Positions 51,847 to 60,732 of a stretch of 64,000 bases of DNA are shown here, piece by piece (the first letter of the stretch is position 1; every line of letters begins with the position of its first letter). This DNA comes from Streptomyces cellostaticus (GTDB lineage: Bacteria; Actinomycetota; Actinomycetes; Streptomycetales; Streptomycetaceae). The translations under genes were made by a program, and so were the position numbers. A model generated the notes under the pieces. It saw nothing but the letters and a program-made list of their open reading frames with translations. It was not told the DNA's origin and made no database searches. The stretch is from the NCBI RefSeq assembly GCF_001513965.1, contig NZ_KQ948032.1:114206-178205 (forward strand). Direction: 5' to 3'.

Positions 51847-52572
51847 ATGTCATCTGCACTTCTCAGGCCGGGACGCCTGACAGTCGCCGCCCTGGCGGCG
51901 CTGTCGCTGCTTCTCCTGGGACAGCCGCAAGCCCACGCGGCGTCCTGGGGAGCCCCCCAGACCATCAACTCGTGGAACACCATCAACGGACGATGGACCG
52001 CCAACAACGAGCTGGAGACCTACACCCCCGACTGCGTCTGGTACGAGGGCAACACCCTCGTCATCAAGACCTACAGGTCGGGCAGCACGTACTACTCGGG
52101 CCGCGTGGAGTCCAAGGCACTCTACGGCTACGGCACTTACAGCTTCACCGCGAACATGCCCAACGGCCAGGGCCTGCTGCCTGCGGTATGGGCGGCCTAC
52201 CTGAATCCGTGGCTGCCCGAGTTCGACGCCGCCGAAATCGTCGGCCAGAACCCGAACACCGTCTACCAGACCTCCCACGACTCCAACAACGCCCAGACCC
52301 AGTTCTCGAAGACAAACTCTGCGGGCTGGACCAACGCGTACCACACGTACTCGTTCACCTGGTGGCCCGATCACATCGACTACGCCGTGGACGGCACCAT
52401 CACCGGCACCAAGTGGTACACCACCGCCCCGGGTGTCGGGATGCACTTCATCGTCAACACCGCCGTCGGCGGCGACTGGCCGGGCAACCCCAACGACTCG
52501 ACATGGGCCACAGCAGACGGCGCGAGGTACCTGAAGGTCTCCTCGATCACGTACACCCCGTACCAACCGTAA
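51847..52572 (+). CDS. secreted GH16 beta-glucanase
   Basis: A 241-residue protein with a signal peptide (LTVAALAALSLLLLGQPQAHA) and a complete GH16 jelly-roll. The catalytic motif is LPEFDAAEIVGQNP (E-x-D-x-x-E), with WTANNELETYTPD near the start and YHTYSFTWWPDHIDYAVDG after the active site. It is expected to hydrolyse beta-1,3 or mixed-linkage glucans. No carbohydrate-binding module. The upstream GGAGCCGCG before ATG 51847 is a modest ribosome site. Confidence 0.93.
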   Translation: MSSALLRPGRLTVAALAALSLLLLGQPQAHAASWGAPQTINSWNTINGRWTANNELETYTPDCVWYEGNTLVIKTYRSGSTYYSGRVESKALYGYGTYSFTANMPNGQGLLPAVWAAYLNPWLPEFDAAEIVGQNPNTVYQTSHDSNNAQTQFSKTNSAGWTNAYHTYSFTWWPDHIDYAVDGTITGTKWYTTAPGVGMHFIVNTAVGGDWPGNPNDSTWATADGARYLKVSSITYTPYQP

Positions 52573-52734
52573 GGGCTCCGCTTCAGGACCCGAACTCGGA
52601 GGATTGCCGAGACCGTGCGCATGTGCGGGTGCAGGGGTCGGGGCTGCTGACCGTGCGAGTTCGACGGGCCGGTGCTGACCATGATGGTTCTCCCCTTTCG
52701 TTGGGGAGACCGGATCGGGCCACTCGGGTGCTTG

Positions 52735-53766
52735 CTACGGGTGCAGGACGACCTTTCCGGCGACGGTGCCCGACTCGGCCAGCCGCAGGGCGTCGGCGAC
52801 GCGGGTGAGCGGCAGTTGCGCGGCGATCTGGGCTGTGACCTCGCCGCGCTGGAGGGCGGCGAAGACCTGGGTGAGGTCGGTTCGGAGGCGGGTGCGGAAG
52901 CGGTTCTTGGCCAGGGCCCGGCCGGCCCAGACATTGAAGAAGTACGCGCGGCGGCGGTTGGGCAGGGCGTTCCACAGCCACACCCGGCCGAGCAGCTTGA
53001 GGACGGGCCACTGCTTGGAGCCCTCGTCGTCCCGGGTCGAGGCGCTGCCGTACGAAACGAGCGTGCCGCCGGGGGCGAGGAGGCGCCAGGAGTCGACGAT
53101 GCCGCGGCCGCCGACGTGGTCGAAGACGGCGTCCACCCCGTGGGGGGCGAGTTCACGGATCCGTGCGGCGACGTCGTCGGTGCGGTAGTCGACGGGGACG
53201 ACTCCCCTTTCCCGCAGGGTGTCGTGGTGGCGCTCGGACGCCGTGCCGATCACCTGCGCGCCCGCGGCCTGGGCGAGCTGGACCAGAACCGATCCGACAC
53301 CACCGTTCGCGCCGTGCACCACGACGGTGTGCCCCGCACGGACGCGGGCCTTGCGGTGCAGCATCTGCCAGGCGGTGATGCCGTTGACGACGAGGGTCTC
53401 CGCCTGAGCCGCGCCGACGCCGTCGGGCACCGGCACCACATCCGCCGCGTCAACGAGCACGTGGCTGGCCCAGCCACCGACCTTGACCAGCGCGGCGACC
53501 CGAGTGCCGGCCAGGCGCGGCTCGACGCCCTCACCGGTCGCCAGCACCGTGCCCACGAGGTCGTAGCCGGGCACGAACGGGAAGGGCGGCTGGTCGTAGT
53601 AGCGGCCACGCCGCATCTGCTGCTCGGCGAAGGAGACGCCGGTCGCCTCCATCCGGATCACGACCTGCCCCGGGCCCGCGGCGGGTACGGCTCCATGCCG
53701 GATCTGAAGTCCTTCGGGCTCGACCTTGCCCGGCAGAACGACCTTGACGAGTCCTTCGACGTCCAT
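52735..53766 (-). CDS. quinone-oxidoreductase-like dehydrogenase (MDR, zinc-free type)
   Basis: A 343-residue medium-chain dehydrogenase/reductase. The catalytic lobe begins LVKVVLPGKVEPEGLQIRHG, and GTRVAALVKVGGWASHVLV precedes the Rossmann fold with TVVVHGANGGVGSVLVQLAQ (NADPH binding). The zinc ligands of classical alcohol dehydrogenases are absent, typical of quinone reductases. ATG 53766 has GGAGGTCGTC in front. It is divergent from a TetR regulator with a shared operator region. Confidence 0.92.
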   Translation of the reverse strand: MDVEGLVKVVLPGKVEPEGLQIRHGAVPAAGPGQVVIRMEATGVSFAEQQMRRGRYYDQPPFPFVPGYDLVGTVLATGEGVEPRLAGTRVAALVKVGGWASHVLVDAADVVPVPDGVGAAQAETLVVNGITAWQMLHRKARVRAGHTVVVHGANGGVGSVLVQLAQAAGAQVIGTASERHHDTLRERGVVPVDYRTDDVAARIRELAPHGVDAVFDHVGGRGIVDSWRLLAPGGTLVSYGSASTRDDEGSKQWPVLKLLGRVWLWNALPNRRRAYFFNVWAGRALAKNRFRTRLRTDLTQVFAALQRGEVTAQIAAQLPLTRVADALRLAESGTVAGKVVLHP

Positions 53767-53812
53767 GACGACCTCCACTGCGCCCCAGATGCTGTTACTT
53801 GTGTTCGCGTCC

Positions 53813-53872
53813 GTTAGAAGTTGTAACTCAATGCCTCACGGATAGTCAATAGCTTTAGTGATAACCTCTAAC
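53813..53872. promoter_or_regulatory. paired operators of the TetR/dehydrogenase divergon
   Basis: GTTAGAAGTTGTAACT (53813-53828) recurs in inverted orientation as AGTGATAACCTCTAAC (53857-53872), identical at 13 of 16 positions. The AT-rich gap between them probably holds both promoters. Likely targets of the adjacent TetR protein. Confidence 0.7.
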
Positions 53873-53919
53873 TAGATCGTGCGGTGGCAGCCGCAGCAGT
53901 GCGGAGAGGTGGTAGGCCA

Positions 53920-54576
53920 GTGACGGAACAGGTCGCGAAGACCCCGCGTGCGCGCTACCGCGCCCAGGTGTGTGCGGAGATCAAGCAACGCGCGTGGGAG
54001 CAGATCGCCACGGCGGGCGCGTCCGCGCTCTCCCTCAACGCGATCGCCAAGCAGATGGGCATGAGCGGACCCGCGCTGTACCGGTACTTCGACGGCCGCG
54101 ACGAGCTGATCACCGACCTCGTCAGGGACGCGTACCGAAGCCTCGCCGACACCTTCCGCGCGGCCTCACAGGGGGGCGCCGATGTGACCGCGCTGGCCCA
54201 CGCCTTGCGGGGATGGGCCCTGCAGGACCCCCAGCGCTACTTCCTCATCTACGGCACGCCCGTCCCCGGCTACCGAGCGCCCGACGACACCACCGCGATC
54301 TCGTCCGAGATCATGGCAACCCTGTTGGACGCCTGTGCCGCGCTGCCCTTGGACGGAGCGGCGACACCGTTCGACGCGCACCTCGAAGACCACCGGGACT
54401 GGGCGGACGGCCATCCCGCCCCGCCCGCGGCCCTCCACCGGGCCCTGACCTTCTGGACCCGGCTGCACGGCGTCCTGTCACTGGAACTCGCCGGCCACTT
54501 CACCGGTATGGGAATCGACCCCGAGCAGCTCTTCGCCGCCGAGCTGGCCGCCCTGGCGGGTGCGCCGGCGAACTGA
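53920..54576 (+). CDS. TetR-family regulator with WHG-type C-terminal domain
   Basis: A 218-residue repressor. The TetR helix-turn-helix spans about residues 15-60 (REIKQR-like entry then GASALSLNAIAKQMGMSGPA, LYRYFDGRDELITDL). The C-terminal domain (ALRGWALQDPQRYFLIYGTP) is of the WHG type. The GTG at 53920 is preferred; an in-frame GTG at 53884 would add 12 residues. Divergent from the dehydrogenase it probably controls. Confidence 0.88.
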   Translation: MTEQVAKTPRARYRAQVCAEIKQRAWEQIATAGASALSLNAIAKQMGMSGPALYRYFDGRDELITDLVRDAYRSLADTFRAASQGGADVTALAHALRGWALQDPQRYFLIYGTPVPGYRAPDDTTAISSEIMATLLDACAALPLDGAATPFDAHLEDHRDWADGHPAPPAALHRALTFWTRLHGVLSLELAGHFTGMGIDPEQLFAAELAALAGAPAN

Positions 54577-54595
54577 CCACGTCACGCCCCCCTTG

Positions 54596-54826
54596 GCACG
54601 TGCCCACGGCCTGCCCTTCAGAGCAGACAACCACGGTCAGCAGGGTCCTGTCGGCGAAGAACACGCCCAAGGTCTTCTCCTTGGCTCCGCCTTCGCCGTC
54701 GGGGGTGGACGTCGTGATGCCCGCGTACGCGGACTGGCCGGACTTGAGCGTCACCACGGCCTGCAGCGTGGTCTCCTCGGCCCACGGCAGCGGAACCTGG
54801 GCGTCGGCGCCGGCCCAAATGGAGGA
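54596..54826 (-). pseudogene. DUF4232 fragment joined to flank repeat copy C
   Basis: On the minus strand, codons from about 54826 to 54650 read WAGADAQVPLPWAEETTLQA and VVTLKSGQSAYAGITTSTPD, the late part of a DUF4232 secreted protein. They then run straight into repeat copy C (54596-54650, reading LLTVVVCSEGQAVGT). No signal peptide or start. A composite relic. Confidence 0.55.
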
Positions 54827-55076
54827 CTGCGGGGGCGCCCCACCGAGACCGCCGGCTCTGGCGCACCGGGCACACACGCACACCTCGACGCACTTCGGCA
54901 TCGACATCGACTCAGCTTGGACGGCCGGGAGTTGAGCCCTCCTCTGGACGGATGACCCATCGCACGGTCAGGGACTCAGGGACACCGACGCGCGATATCG
55001 GCGGCTCCGTTTCCGGGGCGGCAGGCCCTACTCTGATCCCCGTGAGGCAGACAGGCGCTGGGAAGGACGATCGGCG

Positions 55077-57224
55077 ATGACGCCCCTGAGCACCGGGGAC
55101 CCGGAGTCCATAGGCGGCTACACCCTTCTCGGCCGGCTCGGGGCGGGCGGCATGGGAGTCGTCTATCTGGGAGTCTCCGCCTCGGGACGGCAGGTCGCGG
55201 TCAAGCTCGCGCGCGGGCCGTATGCCCAGGAAGAGGAGTTCCGGACGCGCTTCCGCCAGGAGATCGCGGCAGCGCGCAGAGTGAGCGGCGCCTTCACCGC
55301 GCCTGTCGTGGACGCCGACCCGGACGCCGACCGGCCATGGATGGCCACGCTCTACGTGCCGGGGCTCAACCTTGCCGAAGTCGTGGAGAAGGACGGCCCG
55401 CTGAGCCAGCGGGAACTGCGCGCGCTGGGGCTGGGGCTCACCGAGGCGCTGCGCGACATCCACCGGGCGGGCCTGGTGCACCGGGACCTCAAACCGCGCA
55501 ACGTCCTGATGACCGAGGACGGGCCGCGCGTCATCGACTTCGGCATATCGCGCGCTTCCGACCACCAGAGCCACACCACGACCGGGCGGATGATCGGCAC
55601 TCCGCCCTTCATGTCGCCGGAACAACTGGCCGCTCCCCGAGACGTCACCCCCGCCTCGGACGTGTTCTCGCTGGGGTCGCTGCTGGTGTTCGCGGCCGTC
55701 GGCACGGGACCGTTCGACGCCGACAGCCCGTACATAACCGGCTATCAGGTGGTGTACGGGACCCCGGACCTCGGCGGGGTACCCGAAGCGCTCCTGGGCA
55801 TTGTCGAGCGCTGCCTGGACAAGGACCCGGCCGCACGGCCGGAACTGACGGACATACACCGCATGCTCCAGGCGCTGCCGGAGTCCGACGTCACCGAGTC
55901 CCCGAAGACCGGGCAGTCCGCGAAATCCCGGCGCTGCCCCACTTCTCGGAGCGCGGCCACCACCTCCGCGGATGCCGCGACCAGCGCCGGCAAGCGCCGC
56001 CGCGCACGGATGCTGCTCACCGGCCTCGGCGCGGCGCTGGCCGTTGCGGGGCTGTGTGTCGGGGTGGGTGTCTTCGTGTCCGATCAGAACACCACTACCG
56101 CCTCCGAGACCGCCGCCACAGCCACCGCCCGTGCCGCGTCACTGCCCGACGGCTGGCGGCCGTGGCGCACAAAGCTGCGGTACGACGTGAAGGGTGTCCC
56201 TCTCGACTACGACAGCCCCGGATGCGTGGCGGAGGCAAGCGCCCTGTTCTGTGGCGGTACGGGCTTCACGGCCGCCAGGATCGACGCCGCCTCCGGCCGC
56301 ACCCTTTGGCGGACCGGTACCCGCCCTCAGGGGGTGCAGCCGATCGGCGTTCGCGACGGGCTGGTCTATGTGTACGAGGATCCGGACGACACGACCAGGC
56401 GCGTGGTGGCCCTCGACGCCACTACCGGGCACCGGCGGTGGCAACGCGACATCAACAAGTCCGAGGACCCGGTCCTGTACGACGGCGGGTTACTGACCCT
56501 GTCTCCCGACCACTCGTCGTTCGTGGCCTACGGGCCTTCCGGCAAGGAACTGTGGCGGGCGCCCTCGCTGGACGAGTACTGCACTCCGTCGGCGCTGGGA
56601 GGCGTCCCCTACGCCCTGTGCTCGAAAGCCACCGAGCCCGGCCAGGCCCCGGTCGAACTGATGAAGCTCGGCCCCGGCAGCCTGACCGGAACCGCCAGAC
56701 TGCCCAAGAAGGCGGAAGCGCTCGGCACTGTCGGCGGGCAACCCCTGTTCCTCGCCCCCCAGACCGCGAAGGACGTGTACGACGCCGGGTACGAACGGCC
56801 GTACAACGCGCTGCTGCGGGTGGCCTCGGAAACCGGGCAGGTCAGACGGATACCACTGGCACGTCCGCTGACCGGCGCGGCCACCCTTGTGGACGGCGTC
56901 GTCTACTTCGTCCGGTCCGACGGATCGGTCACCGCGGTGTCGGCGGACAGCGGAAAACAACTGTGGCAGAAGGTGACGGACGTGGAGAGTCTGTCTGCGC
57001 CCGCGGTGTCAGCGACGTACAAGCGGGTCTATTTCTCCAACCGCTTCGGCCGTCTGCTGGCACTGGACAGCCGCACCGGAGCGGAGGTCTGGCGCACCTC
57101 CGCACTGGACGACCCCGGGGACAAAGCGCAGGACTATCCGCCGCGCGTGCTGCTCGTCAAGGACGCGATCGTGGCAACGGCCGGCGACACGGCCTTCTCC
57201 CGGAGCCCGCACGGGCCCACCTGA
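55077..57224 (+). CDS. membrane Ser/Thr protein kinase with PQQ-like beta-propeller sensor
   Basis: A 715-residue PknD-like receptor kinase. The kinase domain spans about 15-270: GRLGAGGMGVVYLG, VAVKLARG (Lys), VHRDLKPRNVLM, VIDFGISRA and PPFMSPEQLA. A linker and one TM (MLLTGLGAALAVAGLCVGVG, about 310-330) follow. The extracellular part (about 360-715) has repeats of the PQQ/WD-like propeller, such as RIDAASGRTLWRTGT, ALDATTGHRRWQRD and ALDSRTGAEVWRTS. It would phosphorylate cytoplasmic targets in response to an external ligand. Starts at ATG 55077 after GGAAGGACGATCGGCG. Confidence 0.93.
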   Translation: MTPLSTGDPESIGGYTLLGRLGAGGMGVVYLGVSASGRQVAVKLARGPYAQEEEFRTRFRQEIAAARRVSGAFTAPVVDADPDADRPWMATLYVPGLNLAEVVEKDGPLSQRELRALGLGLTEALRDIHRAGLVHRDLKPRNVLMTEDGPRVIDFGISRASDHQSHTTTGRMIGTPPFMSPEQLAAPRDVTPASDVFSLGSLLVFAAVGTGPFDADSPYITGYQVVYGTPDLGGVPEALLGIVERCLDKDPAARPELTDIHRMLQALPESDVTESPKTGQSAKSRRCPTSRSAATTSADAATSAGKRRRARMLLTGLGAALAVAGLCVGVGVFVSDQNTTTASETAATATARAASLPDGWRPWRTKLRYDVKGVPLDYDSPGCVAEASALFCGGTGFTAARIDAASGRTLWRTGTRPQGVQPIGVRDGLVYVYEDPDDTTRRVVALDATTGHRRWQRDINKSEDPVLYDGGLLTLSPDHSSFVAYGPSGKELWRAPSLDEYCTPSALGGVPYALCSKATEPGQAPVELMKLGPGSLTGTARLPKKAEALGTVGGQPLFLAPQTAKDVYDAGYERPYNALLRVASETGQVRRIPLARPLTGAATLVDGVVYFVRSDGSVTAVSADSGKQLWQKVTDVESLSAPAVSATYKRVYFSNRFGRLLALDSRTGAEVWRTSALDDPGDKAQDYPPRVLLVKDAIVATAGDTAFSRSPHGPT

Positions 57225-57243
57225 CCGGCCGAGGCAATCAAAG

Positions 57244-57318
57244 CGTGCCCATAAGAGCCGCCGTCCAGGCGCCATCGCTTCCCAAGCTGAGAGCGCGAGT
57301 TTCTCGTCACCCGATCCA
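57244..57318 (+). other. degenerate tRNA-Gly att scar with repeat core (copy D)
   Basis: CGTGCCCATAAGAGCCG (57244-57260) is followed by CGCTTCCCAAGCTGAGAG and CGCGAGT joined to TTCTCGTCACCCGATCCA (57276-57318). Compared with tRNA-Gly, five bases of the T loop are lost and one base near the end is changed. It is the rightmost scar seen and lies just past the kinase gene. Confidence 0.8.
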
Positions 57319-57457
57319 TGTCCCGTCCCCGTACCGCGGTCGAACGCTACATGGGGAGATCTCGGCTCATGGGTCCGACAGTGGGGCGGACGGTCCGCCA
57401 CAGACGCCGGTCAGGGGGAGAGGCAAGCGGCGGCCACGATCGGCATCTGGCAGGAAG

Positions 57458-58147
57458 TCATGTCCGTCCGCGCTTGTTTCCGATCGCATAGGCGAGACCC
57501 CACGCCGCGGCTGCAGCGATCACGAGGCCGAGCGGGGAGAACCAGTCGACTCCGCCGCCGGTTTCGTTGTTCCACCATGCCTTGGCCGGCCAGAAGGGCT
57601 CGTGCTGCAGCAAGTCCCAGGCAACCCTGGGCGTTTCGCTGTCGGCGATGATGAGCGGGAGGGAGTTGGCGAAGCCGAAGAAGGCACCGAGCGCGGCGAT
57701 GACGGCCGCACCGATCCGGGCTCCGTTGCTGCGGCGGCCCACCAGGCCGACCAGGGAGCCGACCACGGATCCGTTGAGCAGTGCGTGGCCCAAGTAGAGG
57801 ATGTTGGCCGTGGTGAGCGACTGCTCCTTGTACGTGGCCACGTTGATGCCGCTGTAGAGAAACGAGACGACGACCGAGACGAGAAACCCGAGGAAGACCG
57901 CGCCGACCGGGTTGCCAGCCGCGTTCGGCCGTTGTCCGAAGGGCGGTGCCTGGAACGGCGGTGCCGGGTGCATCGGCGCCTGGCCGGGAACGGGCGGCAG
58001 CCCGAACTGCACCGGAGCCTGCCCATGGGCAGGCATCGGCGCGAACCCCTGTGGCTGCTGCGGCGGGGCGGGCTGGTTGTACGGGTTGTAGGGGACCTGC
58101 GGTGGCTGTGAAGGCGGCGGTGCCGATGGGAACGGCGGCTGGCTCAT
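57458..58147 (-). CDS. proline-rich membrane protein
   Basis: A 229-residue protein. Residues 1-80 are Pro, Gln, Ala and Gly-rich (MSQPPFPSAPPPSQPPQVPY). About four or five transmembrane segments follow (VGAVFLGFLVSVVVSFLYSG, ILYLGHALLNGSVVGSLVGL, IGAAVIAALGAFFGFANSLP and the last near LGLVIAAAAAWGLAYAIG). It ends basic (GNKRGRT). ATG 58147 follows GGGGGGACACC. Function unknown; proline-rich heads often mediate cytoplasmic interactions. Confidence 0.7.
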   Translation of the reverse strand: MSQPPFPSAPPPSQPPQVPYNPYNQPAPPQQPQGFAPMPAHGQAPVQFGLPPVPGQAPMHPAPPFQAPPFGQRPNAAGNPVGAVFLGFLVSVVVSFLYSGINVATYKEQSLTTANILYLGHALLNGSVVGSLVGLVGRRSNGARIGAAVIAALGAFFGFANSLPLIIADSETPRVAWDLLQHEPFWPAKAWWNNETGGGVDWFSPLGLVIAAAAAWGLAYAIGNKRGRT

Positions 58148-58543
58148 TGGTGTCCCCCCGGAGTGAAGTGGCAGAAACAGCAAGTTATCAGCGAGATCGG
58201 GAGGGGGCCGTCGGAGCCCGAGCGGGCCATGTGAAGGGCGCTGACGACAGAGCGCGAACGGTGCGGGGGCGGCGTGGGCGGTCGCGCCCCGCCCCGCCGA
58301 CCCTGCGCCGGGCATCAGCACACGTGCCCGCCACGCAACCGCACGATCAGCACTCGCATGAGTCGACCGGCCCCGAAGCAGGCACGCCCGGCGGTGCCGA
58401 GACGACCTGCACACAGGCTCCGACAAGCTCCGACGCGTCACATCCTCCGAGACCGGATGTCAGAGGCATGAGGCAGAGTGACGGAGGACGACACCGGCCC
58501 CGGAGCCACCTGGGTCAGGCGAGAAACCTCCCGGAGAGACGGC

Positions 58544-59791
58544 ATGCCGAAGATCCCGAAAGGGCGACGCGTGGCGCAGGCCGCCGTGAACGCGCTGCGC
58601 GCCCTGCTCGAAGAGCATGATCACATCGTCCAGGAGATATCCGGTCAGAACGACTTCGGCGAGGACTTCTACGTCACCTTCACCGACGACGGGGATCTCA
58701 CGAGCGACACGATCAAGGTGCAGGTAAAGGGTGGAGAGAGCTGGCGCCGGGGCAACGGTTACGCGGTGCCTGTCGACCAGCACGGCGACACCTGGGCGGA
58801 CGGGAACATCCCCGTCTACTGTGTGGTGTACGACCCGGACACCAAGAGCCTGTACTGGGCGAACGCCACCCAACAGCTGCGCAGGTCCGGCCCTTTGACT
58901 CCGCCGCGCCATATCGGTGTCAGCCCCAACGCGATTCTGGACGACACCACCATGGCGTCGTTCGTCACCCGGGCCCGCCGCTACGTCGGACGCTACCGAG
59001 GCCGACAGGCGGTCCTCACCCACCTGAGTGAGATGTCCGGGGCCGACTTCGATCCGGCCGACCACGTCCTGCACTTCGTCAACGGCTACGACGAAGACCT
59101 CATCTTCTGGAAGCGTCCAGGGGACGCATGGGCGACGCTGCTTCTCAGCGCCCACGACTGGGAGCCGTATCTCGTCAGCCTGGAGTCCCTGATGCGGTCA
59201 GAGATCCGGCCGCCAGGCGATGAAGGCGGCGGGCCCGTGGGTGAATGGGGCGACGTCGATCTGCCGACCGCCGAAGACCTGGAGCTGAGTCGGACCGAAG
59301 TCATGTGGGTGGCCTCGTGCTTCTTCTCCACTCGGCAAGCCGACGAAGGGCCCAAGGACTTGGCCGGCCGCACCGAATGCGAGGGGTGTCCCAGCTGCAC
59401 GGGCGAGGAGCCCAAGGAGCACGCCGACATCGCGGCGGACGTCCTCCACGAATACGTTCTCGCACGCATTCTCGACCGGATCGAGGCCGAACCCGACCTG
59501 CTGCAACGCTCGATCCTGGCCATGCGCGAGGACAGCGAGCTCACCGCGGAGATCGTCGACGAGCTCGGCCCTCTCGAAACCGACCCACGGGTTGTCCGCC
59601 AGGTGAACAAGCTGAGCCGGGCAACGGTGGCGACGGTCTACGACATCGAACCGGCGGCATTCCGGCTGGCCGTCCACTACTTCATCCGCCACATCTACGT
59701 CGGCGGCCCCTCGCTCCCTCTCGACGAGCAGGTCCGCATCGTCTGGCGCGTCCCCGAGCCCACGGCACCCAAGGGCGCTTCGGAACAGTAA
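58544..59791 (+). CDS. DUF4365-like protein with possible PD-(D/E)XK core
   Basis: A 415-residue protein. The N-terminal domain (about 1-130) has QEISGQNDFGEDFYVTFTDD then DTIKVQVKGGESW, fitting the D...QxK-type nuclease core of DUF4365 proteins, many of which occur in defence loci. The middle and C-terminal parts (about 200-415) are helical, with a CEGCPSC motif (about 285) that could bind metal. The ATG at 58544 follows GGAGAGAC; a GTG at 58478 would give 437 residues. No methyltransferase or helicase partner is next to it, so a stand-alone defence or repair role is only a possibility. Confidence 0.7.
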   Translation: MPKIPKGRRVAQAAVNALRALLEEHDHIVQEISGQNDFGEDFYVTFTDDGDLTSDTIKVQVKGGESWRRGNGYAVPVDQHGDTWADGNIPVYCVVYDPDTKSLYWANATQQLRRSGPLTPPRHIGVSPNAILDDTTMASFVTRARRYVGRYRGRQAVLTHLSEMSGADFDPADHVLHFVNGYDEDLIFWKRPGDAWATLLLSAHDWEPYLVSLESLMRSEIRPPGDEGGGPVGEWGDVDLPTAEDLELSRTEVMWVASCFFSTRQADEGPKDLAGRTECEGCPSCTGEEPKEHADIAADVLHEYVLARILDRIEAEPDLLQRSILAMREDSELTAEIVDELGPLETDPRVVRQVNKLSRATVATVYDIEPAAFRLAVHYFIRHIYVGGPSLPLDEQVRIVWRVPEPTAPKGASEQ

Positions 59792-59847
59792 GGTTCCGGC
59801 CGTCCGGACCTGAAAGGCAACATCGCCTCCACACCGGTGGCCGTCCT

Positions 59848-59877
59848 GCCCTCGCTCCCCTGCAGGAGAGCGAGGGC
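59848..59877. terminator. bidirectional terminator
   Basis: GCCCTCGCTC and GAGCGAGGGC (10-bp stem, 10-nt loop) are followed by GCCTTTATG. It lies between the convergent DUF4365-like and secreted-protein genes. Confidence 0.8.
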
Positions 59878-59928
59878 GCCTTTATGTGATCGCCGTGCGC
59901 GTGTGCGCTGTCGCGAGCGGCGTTCGGG

Positions 59929-60732
59929 TTATTGCACGTCCACGAAGTCCCCGGCCGCCTTGACGGGCGGGGTGGTGGAGGTGCCTGCGAAGTTCCAGCG
60001 CCAGTAGCCGTCTTCGGACGCGGGGACCGTGGTCGTCAGGCTGCCGGTGCTGGAGGTGTACACGGTCTTGACGGTGGTGTAGGCCGTGGTACCGGCCTTG
60101 CGGAACTGGAGCTTGACCGGCTGGTTGGTGTAACCCAGGTAGGCGAGATTGTCCCAGTCGGCCCGGGTGAGCTTGCCGGTGACAGTGAGGGTCTTGCCCT
60201 TGGCGATCGGCTCCGGACCCGCGTCCACGGTGAGTTTGGAGTGCCGCTGCAGACGGGTCGTGGTGTAGCTCGCCGTATGGGTCCAGCTGTCGTCATTGGC
60301 CACCCCCTGCACACTGACCTTCCAGGTGCCGGCGTGGGCGTTGGTGAGCGCGGTGCCACCGTACTTCCAGTCCGGTTCGAGGGAGAACGTCTGCGAGCAG
60401 GTGGAGGTGGTGGCACTCGAGGCGACGCAGTCCGCGTGGTAGTGGAACTGGTTCGACACGATGCGGTCGTCGTAGGTCTCGTAGGGGTTCGCACCATCCG
60501 GTCCATGCCACAGGACGAAGTCCGCGTCCTGGATGCCCGACGGGTGGGTGAAGGTCCCTGACACCGTGACCGTCTTGGCGTAGAGATCGACCACGATGTC
60601 CTTGCCCCCGTCGAAGGAGACGTTGCTGATCTGGACGTCGGTCTGGGTCTCGCCCGCGTAGGCACCGGGGGCGGCGAAGCCGGCCAGCGCGGTGATGGTG
60701 CTGAGGACGGCAAAGGCGGCGCGCTTGCGCAT
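59929..60732 (-). CDS. secreted protein with Ig-like domain
   Basis: A 267-residue exported protein: signal peptide (MRKRAAFAVLSTITALAGFA, cleavage near AYA), then an N-terminal beta domain with two Cys (ADCVASS and STCSQTF). A C-terminal Ig-like or filamin-like domain (about 165-267) contains GKTLTVTGKLTRADWDNLAY, VKLQFRKAGTTAYTTVKTVY and YWRWNFAG. Common in Streptomyces exoproteomes; function unknown, perhaps surface adhesion. The ribosome site GAAGGAGATG sits before ATG 60732. Confidence 0.8.
   Translation of the reverse strand: MRKRAAFAVLSTITALAGFAAPGAYAGETQTDVQISNVSFDGGKDIVVDLYAKTVTVSGTFTHPSGIQDADFVLWHGPDGANPYETYDDRIVSNQFHYHADCVASSATTSTCSQTFSLEPDWKYGGTALTNAHAGTWKVSVQGVANDDSWTHTASYTTTRLQRHSKLTVDAGPEPIAKGKTLTVTGKLTRADWDNLAYLGYTNQPVKLQFRKAGTTAYTTVKTVYTSSTGSLTTTVPASEDGYWRWNFAGTSTTPPVKAAGDFVDVQ

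Noticed and set aside
57276..57318. Possible functional tRNA-Gly at 57.3 kb
   Set aside because: Only the 3' part exists and the T loop has lost five bases, so it cannot fold as tRNA.
55337..58111. Plus-strand 924-codon frame overlapping the kinase gene
   Set aside because: Second-frame shadow of the kinase and antisense of the proline-rich membrane protein; Arg-rich with no motifs.
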